This document shows positions 1 through 12,589 of a DNA stretch of 64,000 nt, piece by piece. Numbering within the stretch: the stretch's first letter is position 1; each line of letters opens with the position of its first letter. This DNA comes from Mytilus galloprovincialis (Eukaryota; Mollusca; Bivalvia; Mytilida; Mytilidae). The notes beneath the pieces are model-generated. The model saw only the letters and a list, made by a program, of their open reading frames with translations. It was not told the DNA's origin and did no database searches. The position numbers were made by a program, and so were the translations under genes. Where the stretch lies: contig NC_134844.1 in assembly GCF_965363235.1 (NCBI RefSeq), positions 51,518,872-51,582,871 on the forward strand, in the 5' to 3' direction.

Positions 1-1
1 A

Positions 2-277
2 AAATTTATATATATATGTGCAATTTATATGCCTCCAGATAAGAATGTGTATTATAAAAAATATGATATAGACGTTTTTGACGTATTACAAGAACAGATC
101 GAACATTTCTCAAACTTAGGGACTGTTTCAGTGATAGGCGACCTAAACGGGAGAGTTGGAAGAGAGAAAGACTTTATTGAAGGTGATAGTCTGAATAAAC
201 AATTAATAGATAACATACAGTTTGTTGATTATATAAGTGACAATTGTCTCCGAGATAGAAGACGTAAAGGCCCCTAA
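2..277 (+). pseudogene. LINE endonuclease domain, first part, before a frameshift
   Basis: Reading from base 2 gives the middle of an APE-like endonuclease: a YMPP motif, then VIGDLNGRVG, the conserved GDxN metal/phosphate-binding segment. The frame stops at 275-277. The rest of the domain (residues like APNSFGRRILELC, then SSLIDYLL with the conserved S-x-IDY) is in the frame that begins at 237. The switch needs a one-base shift somewhere between about 237 and 265. This points to a mutational or assembly break rather than a second gene. Confidence 0.8.
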
Positions 278-3113
278 TAGTTTCGGGCGGCGAATATTAG
301 AACTATGTAAATCATCTGGTTTAAGAATATGTAATGGACGATATGGTGTTGATAGTGGTAAAATTACATTCCAAAATAAAAACGGTTCAAGTTTGATTGA
401 CTATTTATTAATGTCACATGATAGTATTGATTATTTGATTAAACAATTAAGTGTAAAAGATTTTAATACTTACTCTTGTCATGCTCCATTGAATATTGAA
501 ATTCACATAAAGGGTTTTAAAATTGTGAATGAAAAATGTACCTGTTCAAAATTTGTATATAATACTGTTAGATGGGATGAAGGGGTCAAGGATGACATCA
601 TGAGCGAATTATTGGAAAACTCTCAAAAGTTTGATGATCTTTTGTTACACCTGACCGAACACGAGAACAAAATTGATGAGTGTGTCGACGAATTAAATAA
701 ACTTTTGATTACAATTTGTGAACAGTATACTAGAGTTGAAGTAAAAAAAGTAAACAAATGCGGCTTCTGTGTTGACAATAATATAGCTAGTACCAAAAAG
801 CCAGTATTTAAACTTGACAAGCCATGGATTACAGAGAACTGTAAAACTTTACGTAGACAATATATATCAGCGTTAAAAGTTTTCAATGAAAAACGTATAA
901 ATGAAAACAGAATTAAATTTAACATTGCTAAACAGAAATACAAGCAAACGGAGATGAGACTCAAGAGACAGTACAAAAACCAACAAGGGAATATGTTGAA
1001 TCGGTTGCGTCGAAATAACCCGAAAAAGTTTTTCCGGAAATTTAAAAGAACACGGAACAATAATCTAAATTCTATAACACTGGAACAATTTCAAGTGCAT
1101 TTTCAAAAATTAGTGTCGGGAAATACGCATAACGAAAACGAAAACCAAAAAGAGTCTATACAAAATGTGTTCGAAGAATTAGACACCCCATTCACTGAGA
1201 ATGAACTTAGTTATGGAATACGACAACTAAAACGAGATAAAACTCCTGGATTTGACAGCATACTAAACGAATACCTTATTACTGGTAAAGCTGCACTGGC
1301 ACAAGTCCTGTGTAAACTGTTTAATAACATTTTAAATACTGGAAATTTCCCGCAGATGTGGGTTAAAAGCATAATGGTTCCTGTGTTTAAGAAGGGGGAT
1401 GTGAATGATCCAAAAAACTATCGTGGTATTTCGTTGGTTTCACACATTGGAAAGCTGTTTACTTCTATCATAAATACTCGACTGTTGAAATGGTGTGAGA
1501 GAAACAACATACTAACAGATGCGCAATACGGTTTCCGTCCTGGCCTTGGAACTACAGATGCTATCTTTGCCCTTCATTCCATCATAACAAATAGTTTAAG
1601 AAAAGGGAAACGTTTGTATTGTTGTTTTATAGATTATAGTCGAGCTTTCGACAGTGTAACACATTTTAAATTGTGGCTAAAATTGATAAGATATGGTATT
1701 ACAGGGAAGTTATTTAATGTAATTAAATCAATGTATATGAATTTGAAATCATGTGTTAAGATGAATGGTAAATTATCTGAATTTTTTGAATGCACTGTTG
1801 GCCTTATGCAAGGGGAATCTTTATCTCCTCTTTTGTATTCTTTATATGTAAATGACATGGAAATGGAGTTAATAAATCAAAATTGTAAACCTTATGAGCT
1901 TAAAATGGTAAATTTATATCTTCTGATGTATGCAGATGATATGGTTTTATTTAGTGAAAATATACAAGATTTACAGCATATGATTGATAGTGTCAACACT
2001 TACTCGAATGAAAACAATTTATATATTAACTTTACAAAAACAAAGATTGTAATTTTCAGAAATAGGGGTAAGCCTAAACAGGAAGAAAAGTGGTTTTTAA
2101 ATGGTGATACCATTGATATTTGTAATGAGTTTATGTATTTAGGCTTACTTTTTTATTACACTGGTAATTTTGTTAATACACAAAAGAGATTGTCAGAACA
2201 AGGAAAAAAAGCAGTATATAGTATGTTTAATAAAATACAGGATGACTATTATAACCATGAAACATTATTGACTTTATTTGAAACTTATGTTGCAAGTATT
2301 TTGAACTATGGCTGTGAAATTTGGGGGTTTCATAAGTCACCAGATATTGAAAGGGTTCATCTGTATTTTTTGAAACGTATACTGAAAGTAAAAAAGAGTA
2401 CTGTTAATAACATGGTTTATTGTGAACTGGGTAGAATACCTATGTGTATAGAGAGAGAATACAGAATGGTAAAATATTGGATAAAATTATTATGTACTGA
2501 TAATTGCATATTGAAAAACTGTTATGATGAAATGTTTAGTAGCTGTAATACAAAACCAAAGGATAAACAGAACTGGTGCTGTAAAATTAAAGATATTTTA
2601 GGAAAATATGGCTTTAACTTTATTTGGTTAAGTCAAAAGGTAGATAATGTAGATTTTTTTCTGAGACAATTAAAAGAGAGAATGGTTGATACATTTATAT
2701 GCGAAGCAAATGCTTTCTTTGAAGTCTCAAACAAATGTCAATTATATAAATATATTTTTTGTACACATAATTTACAATTTTACTTAGACAAACAAGTGAA
2801 TTACATATATAAACCTTATATTTGTAAGTACCGTATTTGTGCACATAATTTGAATATAGAGACAGGAAGATATTATAATATTGACAGGAAAGATAGATTA
2901 TGTATTTATTGTAATACAAGTTCCATTGAAGACGAATTTCATTTTTTATTGGAATGTAATAAATATGCTGACATTAGAGAAAAATATATCAAACAATATT
3001 ATTGGAGACACCCCTCTACTTATAAATTGATACAATTATTATCTGTACAGAATATTAAAGAACTGAACAATCTTGGTAAATACTTAAAATTAGCGGAGAA
3101 ACTACGCTGCTAA
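237..3113 (+). CDS. LINE reverse transcriptase polyprotein (endonuclease C-terminus, RT, C-terminal zinc motif)
   Basis: 958 codons. Residues about 1-100 finish the APE endonuclease. About 330-640 form the reverse transcriptase: KTPGFD, NYRGISLVSHIGKLF, AQYGFRPG, IDYSRAFDSV, GLMQGESLSPLLYSLYVND, and the catalytic YADD at residues 565-568. Near the C-terminus a C-x2-C ... H-x4-C motif (LCIYCN ... FHFLLEC) is typical of several LINE lineages. The RT core shows no stop or shift, so the copy is young. The only lesion seen is the frameshift upstream in the endonuclease. The protein would nick target DNA and prime reverse transcription of its own RNA. The annotated start is only the first ATG after the shift. 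Confidence 0.9.
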   Translation: MTIVSEIEDVKAPNSFGRRILELCKSSGLRICNGRYGVDSGKITFQNKNGSSLIDYLLMSHDSIDYLIKQLSVKDFNTYSCHAPLNIEIHIKGFKIVNEKCTCSKFVYNTVRWDEGVKDDIMSELLENSQKFDDLLLHLTEHENKIDECVDELNKLLITICEQYTRVEVKKVNKCGFCVDNNIASTKKPVFKLDKPWITENCKTLRRQYISALKVFNEKRINENRIKFNIAKQKYKQTEMRLKRQYKNQQGNMLNRLRRNNPKKFFRKFKRTRNNNLNSITLEQFQVHFQKLVSGNTHNENENQKESIQNVFEELDTPFTENELSYGIRQLKRDKTPGFDSILNEYLITGKAALAQVLCKLFNNILNTGNFPQMWVKSIMVPVFKKGDVNDPKNYRGISLVSHIGKLFTSIINTRLLKWCERNNILTDAQYGFRPGLGTTDAIFALHSIITNSLRKGKRLYCCFIDYSRAFDSVTHFKLWLKLIRYGITGKLFNVIKSMYMNLKSCVKMNGKLSEFFECTVGLMQGESLSPLLYSLYVNDMEMELINQNCKPYELKMVNLYLLMYADDMVLFSENIQDLQHMIDSVNTYSNENNLYINFTKTKIVIFRNRGKPKQEEKWFLNGDTIDICNEFMYLGLLFYYTGNFVNTQKRLSEQGKKAVYSMFNKIQDDYYNHETLLTLFETYVASILNYGCEIWGFHKSPDIERVHLYFLKRILKVKKSTVNNMVYCELGRIPMCIEREYRMVKYWIKLLCTDNCILKNCYDEMFSSCNTKPKDKQNWCCKIKDILGKYGFNFIWLSQKVDNVDFFLRQLKERMVDTFICEANAFFEVSNKCQLYKYIFCTHNLQFYLDKQVNYIYKPYICKYRICAHNLNIETGRYYNIDRKDRLCIYCNTSSIEDEFHFLLECNKYADIREKYIKQYYWRHPSTYKLIQLLSVQNIKELNNLGKYLKLAEKLRC

Positions 3114-3317
3114 CTTTTATTAATTTTATGAATTTCATACTCTGCGTTATACTTGAAATTGTATTGTATACAAGTAATTTAATGTATCTCAATGTAGTTA
3201 ACATTTGATTATTATATGTCTGTTTATTTAATATGGTGCATGTATAATTAATTTGTCAAAAAATGAATGTATATCCTATAAGCTGTACTTGCTTTTGGAA
3301 TAAAGTATTATTATAAC

Positions 3318-5869
3318 GTGGTAAAGTCTGTTGTCTCGATAACATGTAAACTAATTATGTTTGAAGATTTAACCACGGAATTACTGTGTATTTCATCATA
3401 GACTTACGAGAGAGAACATTCTGGTTAAAATATTAATATTTAGATCGGAAAACAGAAAGATAATGTTCTCATCAAAAGTACTTAATTCAATCGGAATCAA
3501 AGAAATATATACAAAATATATACTGTATTTATGTTTCTGAAGAAACTAACAATGATTGAAATCAGAATAATTTCAGAGTTGCAATTAAGAAATAAGTATT
3601 TTATATGACAAGATACTCTGCTTTGGCATTTTTAAATATTCATTTGTAAAGGAAACATAAAAATTAAATCTAAATAAATTCTTGCATCCTACAAAACAAA
3701 TGTGTATAAACAATAATCGTTATACTTCTACGTTAAATATTTCATACCATTTTAGTATTTAGGTTTTATGAGTAATTATTATTTATTTTTGTGTATTGTA
3801 ATATATCCATAAAACGGAAAGTAAGATCAATTTATTAAATATTTAAATTTTAAACGGTCGTGAATAAAAATACTTGTGTGTTTTCAATTCATAAAGCATG
3901 ATATTAAATCCTTGCAGCTCACAACAACCGTTAAAATAATTTACAATAATCACAACTAAATTTAATTTCAACCATAATGTTGATTATTTTATACTGTTAG
4001 TATGGATTTAGAAATCTTTGCTTATATTTTGTATAGTAATATATTCACATAGTGGAAAGTTAGAATTTAAAAATAGATTCATTCGATAAATAAAATGTCC
4101 ATCCGTAAATACTTGACGTTCGTGTTTATTGATATTATATATAATATTCAAAAGAATTTGAAAACAAATACTAACAGGAACGTTAATTTATTATAAAATT
4201 TTAATTCAATTTTTGTTTGTTTGTTTTAATAGTTTAACCTTATAGCATCTACATATTTGTACTATCATGGTACGGTTTTGAAAATTGTATTCATTGTGTG
4301 TCCAGCTATCCTACACGTCTTGATTCATTCACATTATAGATCACATTTCAAAAGCACACTATCGGTTTGCGTTCTCAAAAATTTCGGATAACATGTCAAT
4401 GAATCCGGAATCAAAACATTTAATGTAGGCCGTTTGACATTCGAATTCAATTTTAGATTAAGATATGTGATGACGCAAATGCGTATTCTTTTCCTGAGTA
4501 TCAGAGAGATGCTTTCTATTTACTATTTAGTGCGCTAAAATACTACTTGCATGTAATACTATTAAATTCACTCGTGAAAGCTTATTTTCGTTTTTGTTAT
4601 CTAAATTCAGGACACGGCAGAAAGAGCTTTACATGTGACCTTCAATCACGGTCATCATTACTAACGGTATTCTGACCTCGAGTTGTTTCTCTTTTGTTTC
4701 TTTTTTTAGTCACTGTCCTATTATAACCTTTGACCTTTTCGAAAAGCCAAGGATTGTCTACCCAAGGAATAGATTCCTTAACTTTGTAATGTATTTAGCC
4801 TTTTACGTTTTTTCATTCGAGCGTCACTGATGGTTTTTTTGTAGACTTAACTCGTCTCTGGCGTTTTTTATATCTACATACCTTTTTATGTACATTGGTT
4901 ATTTTGAAAGTGTGTACAGGTATTTATAAACTTCTGAATTAAGAAATTCTTCGGCAAAACTAAGTTTCCCTGTTGAATGTTTGAATTGATTTAAGTAAAA
5001 TCAGGAAATCCTTAAGATTTGAGATGGTTTATGAATCCAAAATAAGTCTCTTAATAAGAGGTCCCAATCAATTGCATGCCAAGACAGCTTCAAATACGAG
5101 TTGAGAATATAAAGGCATTCATGTAGGAAACAAAATATAAAGATATGATAGATGAAATAAATGCATCCAGAATTCCAGATTATAAAGCAAACTGAGTGCA
5201 TAAATTTATATTGCGATAGGTTTGTGCAATTTGCATAAGTCATCCGGTTAGTAGAAATTAGGATTTGTCAAAGGGTTATAATCGGAAAAATTATGTACAT
5301 TCCCAAGTAATAAATAAAATAGTCGAGCTTTAAAATAACTATTCAAATAAAAGCTGTAAATATATACTTTCAACTGGCTTCTTCTATTCACAGTCAATTA
5401 TTTCAATTCAAAAGCAAATTCAAATTTAGCAACAATCTTTTGGTGACCCGGCATTCAGCGGTCTTAGGTTCATGTATTGCTTTTCTTTTTTCTAAAGAAA
5501 GCAACTTGTTTCATAACCTAACAAGAAATCAAACATGGTGATGTAAGATACAGATATGTGTTAACTGTGTGGCACATGTGTTTTACTGGTATAATTGTCT
5601 CGTCTGTAGTCTTATCTATGCACGTTTAACAAAAGAACCATACACAATAAAAGACAAAAGTTTTAAAAAACTGAAAATACCAGGTTCCATATAAAGTGAC
5701 TAACTAAAATATTGAAATCTTACAAATTCTCCTTAATCTATTGTATCTTAATGAAGCAAAATGGAAGAATTTGCATAAAAACCCATAGAAAAGTATGAGA
5801 TTAAACGCGTTAATTTATTCAGAATAATTTAAAGTTTTATTCGTTGTATACATATAAACAAAAAAAAAT
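3318..5869. other. AT-rich non-coding stretch, nothing recognised
   Basis: No ORF longer than about 80 codons, no splice-bounded coding exon, no tandem array and no RNA gene that I can support. The sequence is uniformly AT-rich with poly-T/poly-A tracts. Confidence 0.5.
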
Positions 5870-6345
5870 TGTTATCAGTACAATTATTGCATAAATATCA
5901 CGAAATGCGATTTCGTGAAATGTAATAAATCGTGCAAGACTATTTATTTGTCAATAAAAATTTGTCAATGTCAATAAATTGCTAGTCAGAATAAATTTGA
6001 CAGGACTTCAATTCCGTTTGTCTAATGTTTTGAAAAGGATTACTTTGCGTCCATTTCAGACAGGACAATTCTTAAGAAAAGTATAACTGTGTAATGAATC
6101 TTAGCTCTCATCTAAAATTTTTAATAGCATTGTTTGTTGTTAGCAATATCAGCTGTCAATACCTGTTATTATATCTATCAAATTTCTGTGTTTGTGTCTC
6201 ACATGAATTCTGCTTATCATCTAGACTTTTCTTGAATGACATTTGCAGTGTTTATAAAGGACAAACCGAGTGCTTTTCTGTGCAAAAATCCCCAGAGAAT
6301 AAATTAAATGTTCTTGACGACAAATTTCAATAAAAGCTTGAACTT
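5870..6345 (+). repeat. Dispersed repeat, intact copy (empty site of the 57241-60668 transposon)
   Basis: This aligns in direct orientation with two separated pieces at about 57190-57240 and 60669-61010. Shared words include CAATTATTGC, GCGATTTCG, TGTCAATAAATTGC, GCGTCCA.TTCAGACAGGACAATT and CAGCTGTCAATACCTGTTAT. In this copy the segments are contiguous. At 57241 they are split by an inverted-repeat transposon. The ORF at 6094-6333 is inside this repeat and is not considered a gene. Confidence 0.75.
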
Positions 6346-6404
6346 CTATATTTCATAATATTAGGTAGTAGCAAAGGATATGTACAAAATTCAAAATACA
6401 TATT

Positions 6405-6600
6405 TCTAGCGTTTTTACAAGAGCAGCAAGACGGAGCCACATGTTGAGCAGGATTTGCTAACCCTTCTTGAGCAGCTCAATTGACACCAAGTTTTTGGTG
6501 GGGTTCATGTTTCTCAATCGTTAGTTTTTTATACTATTGTTTGTTTGTCTTTTCCTTGTTGGGCCATTGTAGTCATTTTTATTTACTTATGATCTTGAAT
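6405..6600 (+). repeat. Dispersed repeat ('ccacatgttgagcagga' family)
   Basis: Matches 39105-39335 in the same orientation (cacatgttgagcaggat ... gtttgtgttgcttagt-like text ... ccctctggtatcttt). The end of the family also appears reversed at 9545-9650. No coding capacity. Confidence 0.6.
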
Positions 6601-7539
6601 GTCCAACTGGTATCTTTTGCCTCTCTTTTAAATTCGTGGTACATTGTTTGACATCATTTTGGCAAACTCGGAACATTTTAACCATGGGGAGCTTTGTAAA
6701 TGTCACATGCCTCGCTGCTATAGCTAAACATACTACTAGTATGCGTATCAAATAACTAAATGTATTCGACAACTCGAACAATTCAGCGATGATTAGGTTA
6801 GGCATTGTCGAGGACTGTTATGATTTCGTTGAAACATGTTACTTTTCTCTTTTAAAAAGCTTTACAAAACGCAATTTTGTACTTTCAAGTAAAATACAGA
6901 GCTAGACGAAGGTCAAGACTAATCAAATGAACTCATTCTATTTCAAACACATTGAGTCGAAATTAAAATAGTTAAGTACAGAAATTAATCTAATCAGACG
7001 ATCCTTTGTTCAAAGTATATAAAGATAGACTTGTTTTTAAATATTTACGGGGGGATACTTCTTAATCGAACATGCATTATCCCTGGCTGTAACTACATTT
7101 GAATGGTTCTGGATCTAAATAGAATTGTTAAATGCGACCGACTGTTTGGCTGTATACTGTACGACTTTTCTAGTAATAAATCCATTAGCTTCTTACAGCG
7201 TAATTGATCAATTTGTCAAGAAAATTGTTTGTTTGACATGGTCATTTGGTATGGGTCATTTCAATTATATCCTTGTGCTGTTTCATTTTACTACAAATTA
7301 TGATGATATAGTACCTTGTGTTAAATGTGCAATCTTGTCTTACACTCATGAATACATTACAACAATATGATTCAGCTGAATGTTAATATCCTTGATTATG
7401 CCATAATCGCTACGTGCAAGAAAAGACATCCAATCATAACGTACTATACTGAACACAGAGCAGAAACACTACACTTAGTCTTATAGATTATGTCATCAAA
7501 TCTTCTAGATTTGTTTCCGATAATCAACAAAATGTAAAA
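6601..7539. other. Non-coding stretch, nothing recognised
   Basis: Only short chance ORFs. No repeat or RNA feature recognised. Confidence 0.4.
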
Positions 7540-8110
7540 AAAAAACTATTTTGAAGCATACTCACAACAATTTGGTTCTTTTAACAAGGACGTAACAGCT
7601 CTGTTACAGTCATAAGTCATGTGCCTACATCAGTTAAACATATTGATCAACATACTTTTATAAATAATATAAGAATACAACGACAACTCCACATTTTAAC
7701 TACCCCGGGTCAAATATAGATAAACAATGTCTGATACATAAATGTAACTTGAATTACATATAAAGGTTGGCAGTGATGTTCAGTAAATAATTGAAATACA
7801 ACAATGTATATGTGTCTAGTGAACTGTACATTTGCATTCAGAACTGTAAAAACATTTTCAAGAATACTTCTTATAATGACGTAACTTTTCTGTCATATGC
7901 CTATATCGGTTAAACATGATTTATAAACACACACTTCCAAAATAGTTTAAGAACATTTTGACAGCCCCGGTTCAAATCATGTTATGCAATGCATGATAGG
8001 TAACTGAAATTGCATAAATAGTTTGGCAGTGATAGAGAACGGAACTTCAGAAAAATATATGTCTCTTCTCTTCCCCATTGTGAACTGTCCATTTTTATTT
8101 AGCGACATCC
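7540..8110 (+). repeat. Two diverged tandem copies of a ~270-bp repeat
   Basis: Copy one (about 7550-7780) and copy two (about 7855-8040) share, in order: acgtaac, gtcat, gtgcctacat/atgcctatat, cagttaaaca/cggttaaaca, ccccgggtcaaat/ccccggttcaaat, and ggttggcagtgat/gtttggcagtgat. A related fragment with 'aacgtcagaaaaatata' occurs at 17455-17480. No coding capacity. Confidence 0.6.
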
Positions 8111-9540
8111 AACTAAATATTGAATTTATATCGTCTACTTTATACTTGTGGTGTATCTATTTTATTCAAAATAGTCAGATTAATAGTAAAGTCATCCTGG
8201 TACCTCTAGTGTATTTGAGGAGGGGAGGACAATAAAATTCTTGAATCTTACATATAAAGGTTATTGGACAATAAAGATCAGCGCCAATCTTTGTTCATTT
8301 TTTTTTATCAAGATTAATGTTATGGGCGGTGTTCATGACTGCTTTGAAACTACTTTGTTATATTGCGTTACGATTATTTTTTCTTTATATAACAATTTGT
8401 TAACCGGAGAATATATTCATTTTGTATATGGTTTCCGCTAGATAAGATTTTGAAACGATCCTTTTCATGACTCACAGTACGTTTTTATAGGTGAACACCA
8501 ACGCATTTCCAAAAACAAAAATAATCTAGCCGTTTGTTTTTCTTAGTTTAAGTGTTTAGCTCAGTTTAAGTAACTGAGTGAAATATCTGATGATAATAAT
8601 TGGGTGCCAGAATAAATCAACAAAGCAAACGCAAGATACTCTGTAGTAAATGTTGTGTTTTATTGGCTTACATTAGGATTTACTCTAGATTTTGTAAACA
8701 TACGATGGTTTCCGATAAACAAAGGTACGTTACTCTGATTTACATTTTTTTCAAATCAACAGCTATGACAACTGCTTTTTAAACACAGATGGAGTGGTCA
8801 TCGGTCAATGTAATATGCATGTGTATTTATAAGTGAAATGTGCAAAGATCTGTTATATATTATGCTCGGTTGTATGAGATTGACATATTAATGATGCTTA
8901 GCAGTATTCTGACAAATTGATGATGCTAGAAGTAAAAACTGTACGTACGTAAATGTATCATGTATCTAAAACAAAACATAAAACATATAATGTGTACTTG
9001 AATGATGGCAGAATAGGTCAATATCACATAAAGAAGTGTTTAGGTTAACTCACATGTTACACATACCAGCGATGTCTTATACCGTATTAAAACCAAATAT
9101 TGTAGTAAAATACTAGTAGTTACACAGTAAAATATTGGAGTTTTAACATATTTTTTATGAACACTAAAATAGCACTTTTTCATCTGTCAAAGAGAGAGAA
9201 TGATGTTCATTAGGGAGATAGGCTAATACGAATTAGTCTCGTAAAGACTATCGAATGCTAATTAAATAGTAAAGATTTATAGACATTGACATGTAATCAT
9301 TGCTCATTTGGAATTAAACTTGATTTATTGTCAACTATTGAATGTACCTTGCATCAATTCTCTATACTGTATAATAAATCTAGTGAAGGCTAAACATATT
9401 TCCGTGACATGCATTATACTATTTCTAATGAGTCTTTTGTGGAACGAAAGCACATTTACTGCTTGTTTTAGTGACATGATGACACCAACGCCTACTATAT
9501 AGATTAAGCAATACATGGAAATGTTTGCACTACTTTAAGG
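8111..9540. other. Non-coding stretch, nothing recognised
   Basis: AT-rich. The ORFs at 8241-8441, 8600-8782 and 9308-9502 lack any recognisable domain, and I saw no acceptor/donor pairs bounding coding exons. Confidence 0.4.
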
Positions 9541-9660
9541 TGAACTTATATAAAAGAGGGACGAAAGATACCAGAGGGACAGTCAAACTCATAGATCGAA
9601 AACAAACTTAAAACGACATGGCTAAAAAATAAAAAGAGAAACAGATGTTTGCACAGCATA
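9541..9660 (-). repeat. Dispersed repeat fragment ('gaaagataccagagggacagtc')
   Basis: Reverse complement of the end of the repeat at 39270-39335 (gactgtccctctggtatctttc). This motif recurs very widely in mussel genomes, which I recall but did not search. Confidence 0.6.
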
Positions 9661-10015
9661 GAATTCTGATAATATAACTGATGCTTGTATATTCAGTTAG
9701 GATCCCAGTTACTACAAATAATCGTACGGAAGACCATTTAGGACATTCCAAAATAATCGAATAATGCCGCGTAATTCTAGATTTTTCTTTTATTATTGTA
9801 TGCAGGAAGAACCTTAATATAGGACAGCCTTAGCAATGTACCGAAACTTCTATTTTATCAATTTGTTTAGAAGCTTAAAATATATATAAAGTGCACTTCT
9901 GGAAACAAAAGTTTATGCTCATGTCGTGCATTTTCTACTTATCTAGTTTTTAGTCAGTGTAACATTTTCAAATTGCATATATAATCTCTTATATTTTTTT
10001 ATATGTAAAAACTAT

Positions 10016-10684
10016 GGAAGCTTACAATAGTCACGAGTTGATCAGTTCTCAGCTCAACTTGTAGACAGAAATAAGTTGTAAAGTTGCATTATAACCAACC
10101 TTGTGAACTTGATTATTTGTACTTCAGAATCTTTAGTTATTTTCTAAACTTTCCGACTTTCAGAAAGTGTACTTGTTAACTTCGTCTGAACAAGTAGACT
10201 TTGACAAAGTGAACAACAAGTATAGACTCGCTTTGTGTACATGGTATTTGTTCACTTGTAACATACAACTAGTCTGATAGTAGCATTGTAACACATCTTG
10301 TTTACTTCATGTTGTGTACTTGTTTAGTTATATTCTAAACTTTCCGAGTTTCCGGAAGTGCACTTGTTAACTTCTTCTGAACAAGTTTATATTAACAAAG
10401 TGAACAAAATGTTTATTCTCATCTTGTGGTATTGTTTTTGTTCACTTTCCTTGCTAAGACGGATTACTTGTCGAGTTGTTTCTCACCTTTCTCATTTACT
10501 GAAAGTATACTTGTATTGTTTGTATCTAACTAAGTGTACTTTTCATAAATGCACTTGCTTTGAAAATGTTGCAAGTTTGCTTTTTGAACGTCAACATGGG
10601 CTGAAATCTTTCGGCAGGGCTTGATGCTTTAACCACGTGGCCTTAGTAGATATTTTGCGTACAACTCTATCCTGTCTGGAAGCA
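10016..10684 (+). repeat. 669-bp repeat, left member of an inverted pair (partner 37754-38416)
   Basis: Begins GGAAGCTTACAATAGTC and ends CCTGTCTGGAAGCA. The reverse complement lies at 37754-38416 and is clearly homologous over its whole length, by eye above 90%. Internally it holds two diverged ~220-bp units, each with CTTTCCGA, AAGTG.ACTTGTTAACTTC and GTGAACA. No target duplication is seen at the outer edges. Confidence 0.8.
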
Positions 10685-11244
10685 TGCCACATGTTTATAT
10701 TTTAAAGGTAAATATTCAAATTTCTTTATTTTATTACACCCTAGTTAGGTGATGCATGAATGTTACGTCTATCATCTGTCATCTTGTACATTCAATTTTT
10801 AAATCAGAGCAATTGCTGAATAAATAGGGACAGAAACCATACCCGATGTGATTGTTCACGAAAACATGGCGGCCATTGCTAAGAAACGTTCTACTTCTAC
10901 CGGATAATGGCCACAATCAACTTACTGAATATTTTGCCATGACTTCGGAGCGCATACGGACCCCTCCACCTTCCCCATATTGTTGAATTTAGTTCAACTT
11001 TTTATCTATAGTCGTTAAATAAAACTTATTTTACAGCCGCTTTGCAAGCAGTATATGGTTCACTTTCTAAATTCGTCCATATTCTAGTCCGGCTAACGTG
11101 TGAGAAAAATACGGCTGTATCATTATTTGAATTTAGCTGTCCTGAATATTGCAACGTAGATTTGTACATTCTACTATTTGCAGATGAAAAATAAGAAAAT
11201 GGTACCCGGCTTTTCATGGAAAGTCGAGCTCAAAGCTGTAAAAT
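10685..11244. other. Non-coding stretch
   Basis: No gene recognised. The small reverse ORF at 11026-11217 has no domain. Confidence 0.35.
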
Positions 11245-11650
11245 GACCATAAGACCATCGTGCAGGAAAATTAGTACCGTTATTGTTATTACTACTACTG
11301 GGTCGATGCTTCTGCTGGTGGACTGTTAGTCCCCAAGGGTATCACCAGCCCAGTAGCCAGTACTTCGGAAGAAATACGGATTTTTCGTGTTATTTAAATT
11401 TGCTGTTACCCAATATTAGAAATTATCATAAATTAAGGAATGTATCTCCCTCATGCAAAGCTCTGAATCCTTTCACGGATTTGGCGATATTTTTTGGACC
11501 TTTTGGATTATAGCTCTTCATCTTTTATATAAGCTTTGGATTTCAAATATTTAGGCCACGAACATCACTGAAGAGACATGTATTGTCGAATTACACATCT
11601 GGTGCAGGAAAATTGGTACCGTTATTTTTATTGCATGGATAACATGTACC
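11245..11650 (+). repeat. Common mytilid dispersed repeat ('ctgctggtggactgttagtccc')
   Basis: Contains 'ccaagggtatcaccagccc', 'ggaccttttggattatagct', 'catcactgaagagacatgta' and 'gtgcaggaaaattggtaccg'. I recognise this as one of the commonest dispersed repeats in Mytilus; that is recalled knowledge. The motif 'gtgcaggaaaatt.gtaccgttatt' occurs at both ends (11260 and 11602). The ORFs here are not genes. Confidence 0.6.
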
Positions 11651-12139
11651 AAAAATACTAAACACAGTATCAAACAGACATCTTTAATCATTACAAACTC
11701 AAACAACTTTCTGTTTAAACAGAATTGTAGAATGATATTAGGATCCTTTTGATAATAGCGTAGACAAGACCAATTCTTGGCGCGCTTAGATTATCAATTT
11801 ACTGGGTCGGATTAGGTGCACGTTCTTCTTTAACGCCCACTTGTCATATCGTTCGTATTATAGACATTTAAACTGTAGGGTCACCTAAGGTTCTAAACGC
11901 CTAAATGAAATAATGCGAATAACTAGTAGAGGACTAAACCTTGTGGGTTGATTTAAATGTTGAATACTTAAACTTTCCTTTTGTATTCTCGCGAACGTGC
12001 ATGTACTTTACTTTTTTTTTTTATTCTATTCAAATCCCCATTGGAAGTTCCGAACGACTCTGACAGACTGAGTAAGCGTAACATCACTATTATCGATAGC
12101 CGATGACAAACAAGTTAAAGGTTAATGATTCATTAGTAT

Positions 12140-12425
12140 TACAAACATAAGTATTAGATACACCACGAGGGCGTTAGCCCGAGTAAGTGTATCAGATTTA
12201 CACCCCAAGATATATTTTTTATGTAAAATGATAGGTTCTATAATTCAGGAGGGGGTCTTCAAGCAATTTTATCTGAATTTATGGGAAAGCATGATAAATA
12301 CAAGGTATCAAACTACATTTACCGACATTCTGGTGTAAGTATTGTTATTGTCGAGCCACGCTGTTATTGAAATGATTATATAAAGGCATTGCATAATAGT
12401 TGGCTATTGTTTCTGATTTAATTTA
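12140..12425 (+). repeat. Dispersed repeat ('ttagatacaccacgaggg'), paralog at 28785-29021
   Basis: Shares ttaga.acacca..agg..gttag, gtgtatc..attta.accc, and 'gcatgataaatacaaggtatc' (versus 'attataaatgcagggtatcc') with 28785-29000. The part around 12380 (attatataaagg.attgcataat) looks like the unoccupied form of the site where the 29022-32404 element inserted (ttatgatata ... tatacaatacattatt). Confidence 0.55.
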
Positions 12426-12589
12426 TATGTTCAACTTGATAGTGTCTTTGGTATTTTGTCAACTTTATGTGAAATGAATACGTATTAGCTTGCCAAATAT
12501 ACTTCTAACACCCCTTTTTAACTAGAAAGTGCTTCAGCATTAACTCTACATAATATGATTATAATGGAAGCATAAAAAAGATAACTCTT

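Larger units (their letters stand above)
1..3317 (+). mobile_element. Non-LTR retrotransposon (LINE), 5' end cut by window edge
   Basis: The unit reads APE-type endonuclease, reverse transcriptase, C-terminal Cys/His domain, then a short AT-rich 3' UTR. A poly(A) signal AATAAA lies at 3299-3304, followed by a TATTATTATAA-like tail ending near 3317. There is no poly(A) run, so the tail is of the short-repeat kind seen in CR1/Jockey-like lineages. The 5' part (any ORF1 and the endonuclease start) lies outside the window. The clade is not assigned with certainty. A 5'-truncated relative with a similar C-terminal domain lies at 47502-48536. Confidence 0.9.

Noticed and set aside
623..1060. 145-codon reverse ORF
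   Set aside because: Antisense shadow of the LINE ORF.
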